The position numbers and the translations under genes are program-made. 5,527 bases of DNA, taken from contig JACREA010000116.1 in assembly GCA_016218465.1 (NCBI GenBank), forward strand, positions 1-5,527, in the 5' to 3' direction. The notes beneath the pieces are model-generated. The model did no database searches. It worked only from the letters and a program-made list of their open reading frames with translations, and was not told the origin of the DNA. Positions 4,205 to 5,527 of the stretch are shown here, one piece after another (within the stretch, counting starts at the first letter, position 1; every line of letters begins with the position of its first letter). The stretch is from Nitrosomonadales bacterium. Lineage in GTDB: Bacteria > Pseudomonadota > Gammaproteobacteria > Burkholderiales > Gallionellaceae.

Positions 4205-5527
4205 TCCGGTTTGCGGCATGACTGTGAAGCCTGAATCTCCGCACCACTTCGAATATCGCGGCGTCGAATATCGTTTCTGTAGCGCAAAGTGCCTGGCCAA
4301 ATTCCAGGCGTCTCCGGATGCTTACCTGAAGCCACGCCCGAAGGAGCCGAAAGTTGCCAAAGCGGGTGTGATGTACACCTGTCCGATGCACCCGGAAATT
4401 CGCCAGCCCGCGCCGGGAAGCTGCCCGAAGTGCGGTATGGCGCTGGAGCCGGAATCCCCGCCGGTTCCGGGCGCGGTCGAATACACCTGCCCGATGCATC
4501 CTGAAGTGGTGCGCAGCGAACCGGGTAGTTGCCCGATTTGCGGCATGGCGCTTGAGCCGCGCAATGCCACAACTGAAGACAATACCGAATTGCGCGACAT
4601 GACGCGGCGCTTCTGGGTGAGCACGGCATTGGCCTCGCCGGTGTTCGTGATGGCGATGGGCACCGACCTGCTGCCGCAACTCATGCAGAGTGTTTCGATG
4701 ACGGCGCTGCAATGGCTTGAATTCGCGTTGGCTACGCCCGTCGTGTTGTGGGGCGGGTGGCCAATCTTCCAGCGTGGCTGGGCCTCGGTGATCAATCGCA
4801 GCCTCAACATGTTCAGCCTGATCGCGCTCGGCGTTGGCGTGGCATGGAGCTACAGCGTCGTGGCGATGCTCTTGCCGGGAATTTTCCCGCCAGCGATGCG
4901 CAGCATGATGGGCACGGTGCCGGTGTACTTCGAGGCGGCTGCGGTGATCATGGCCTTGGTGCTGCTCGGGCAGGTGATGGAATTGCGCGCGCGCAGCCAG
5001 ACCAGTGCCGCGATCAAGTTGCTGCTGGGGTTGGCGCCGAAGACAGCGCGCATCGTGCGAAATGACGGCAATGAGGAAGACACCCCGCTGGAGAAAGTGC
5101 AGCCGGGCGATGTGCTGCGCGTGCGTCCCGGCGAGAAGGTGCCGGTGGACGGGGTGGTGCTGGAAGGCGTGAGCGCGCTCGATGAATCCATGGTCACCGG
5201 CGAATCCATCCCGGTGGAAAAGACAGCTGGCGCGCGGCTGATCGGTGCGACAGTGAACGGCACCGGGAGTTTATTGATGCGCGCCGAGCGCGTCGGCGCC
5301 AACACGCTGCTCGCGCAGATCGTGCATATGGTGAGCGAGGCGCAGCGTTCGCGCGCGCCGATTCAGCGCTTGGCCGACGTTACTGCCAGTTATTTTGTGC
5401 CGGCGGTGGTTGGAGTTGCGCTCGCCACGCTGGCGGTATGGGGAATCTGGGGACCGGAGCCGCGCTTGGCGCACGCTATCGTTAATGCGGTGGCGGTGCT
5501 CATCATTGCCTGCCCATGCGCACTGGG
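4185..5527 (+). CDS. copA: Copper-type P1B ATPase with YHS and two heavy-metal-binding domains, N-terminal part
   Basis: An inner-membrane P-type ATPase that exports metal, most likely Cu+ (possibly Ag+), driven by ATP. The window holds 447 codons; the gene continues past the edge, so the DKTGT phosphorylation loop is not seen. Order: YHS domain (about residues 7-50; DPVCGM with Cys10, then Cys32 and Cys36); two tandem metal-binding repeats at 64-89 and 100-125, each YTCPMHPE...PGSCPxCGMALEP; membrane segments near 143-163, 174-195 (with the Gly190-Gly191 kink), 208-234 and 245-266; the actuator domain with TGES at 338-341; further membrane segments near 403-425 and 430-447, ending in Cys443-Pro444-Cys445. 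The CPC motif defines the Cu/Ag-type ion path in TM6 (shared by some Zn/Cd pumps, which usually differ in the N-terminal domains). There is no classical ferredoxin-like HMA domain with GMxCxxC. The start is GTG, 20 bases inside the HD-GYP gene, so translation is probably coupled. The symbol is by family only. Confidence 0.93.
   Translation, partial: MATPDIDPVCGMTVKPESPHHFEYRGVEYRFCSAKCLAKFQASPDAYLKPRPKEPKVAKAGVMYTCPMHPEIRQPAPGSCPKCGMALEPESPPVPGAVEYTCPMHPEVVRSEPGSCPICGMALEPRNATTEDNTELRDMTRRFWVSTALASPVFVMAMGTDLLPQLMQSVSMTALQWLEFALATPVVLWGGWPIFQRGWASVINRSLNMFSLIALGVGVAWSYSVVAMLLPGIFPPAMRSMMGTVPVYFEAAAVIMALVLLGQVMELRARSQTSAAIKLLLGLAPKTARIVRNDGNEEDTPLEKVQPGDVLRVRPGEKVPVDGVVLEGVSALDESMVTGESIPVEKTAGARLIGATVNGTGSLLMRAERVGANTLLAQIVHMVSEAQRSRAPIQRLADVTASYFVPAVVGVALATLAVWGIWGPEPRLAHAIVNAVAVLIIACPCAL
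4374..4559 (+). repeat. Tandem metal-binding repeat inside the ATPase gene
   Basis: Two 26-residue units (coded by 4374-4451 and 4482-4559) share YTCPMHPE, PGSCP and CGMALEP, with a 10-residue Pro-rich linker between them. Each carries three Cys plus Met and His ligands. Third positions differ at many codons, so the duplication is not recent. Confidence 0.8.

Noticed and set aside
4041..4810. Long minus-strand frames (up to 223 codons) opposite the HD-GYP and ATPase genes
   Set aside because: They are shadows of high-GC coding sequence. The + strand frames have clear family motifs throughout.

Overview
The window looks like a chromosomal stretch of a betaproteobacterium. A Gallionellaceae or Nitrosomonadales-type lineage is my best guess, based on gene content and not on any search. 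It is densely coded, and every gene I accept is on the + strand. From left to right it holds the 3' end of an F1 gamma subunit of the 'alternate' (N-ATPase) type, a roughly 400-base non-coding leader, a small cysteine-rich DUF1540-type protein, a 131-residue protein of unknown function, a short-form alpha-glucan (glycogen) phosphorylase, a stand-alone HD-GYP protein, and the 5' part of a copper-type P1B ATPase that runs off the right edge.

Region by region: bases 1-381 are the end of atpG, which in N-ATPase operons is typically the last gene, so an operon probably ends here. Bases 382-788 hold no convincing long gene. They contain a possible 19-codon ORF with a very good Shine-Dalgarno sequence, a 16-base imperfect direct repeat, small competing stems, and a dyad shortly before the DUF1540 gene. 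Bases 789-1572 carry two small genes, each with its own strong ribosome binding site. From 1748 to the right edge, three genes lie close together (54-base gap, then a 20-base overlap) and are probably co-transcribed: phosphorylase, HD-GYP protein, metal ATPase.

Functionally the right half combines glycogen breakdown to glucose-1-phosphate, a predicted cyclic-di-GMP (or related dinucleotide) phosphodiesterase without a sensor domain, and metal export across the inner membrane. With the alternate ATPase on the left, this resembles an accessory energy and stress island more than a housekeeping operon; that reading is inference from gene neighbourhood. I see no tRNA, rRNA, CRISPR array, insertion sequence, phage gene or clear rho-independent terminator. 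I did not find a clearly new multi-gene system. The least explained pieces are the leader at 382-788, the 131-residue protein, and the coupling of an HD-GYP enzyme to a copper ATPase.
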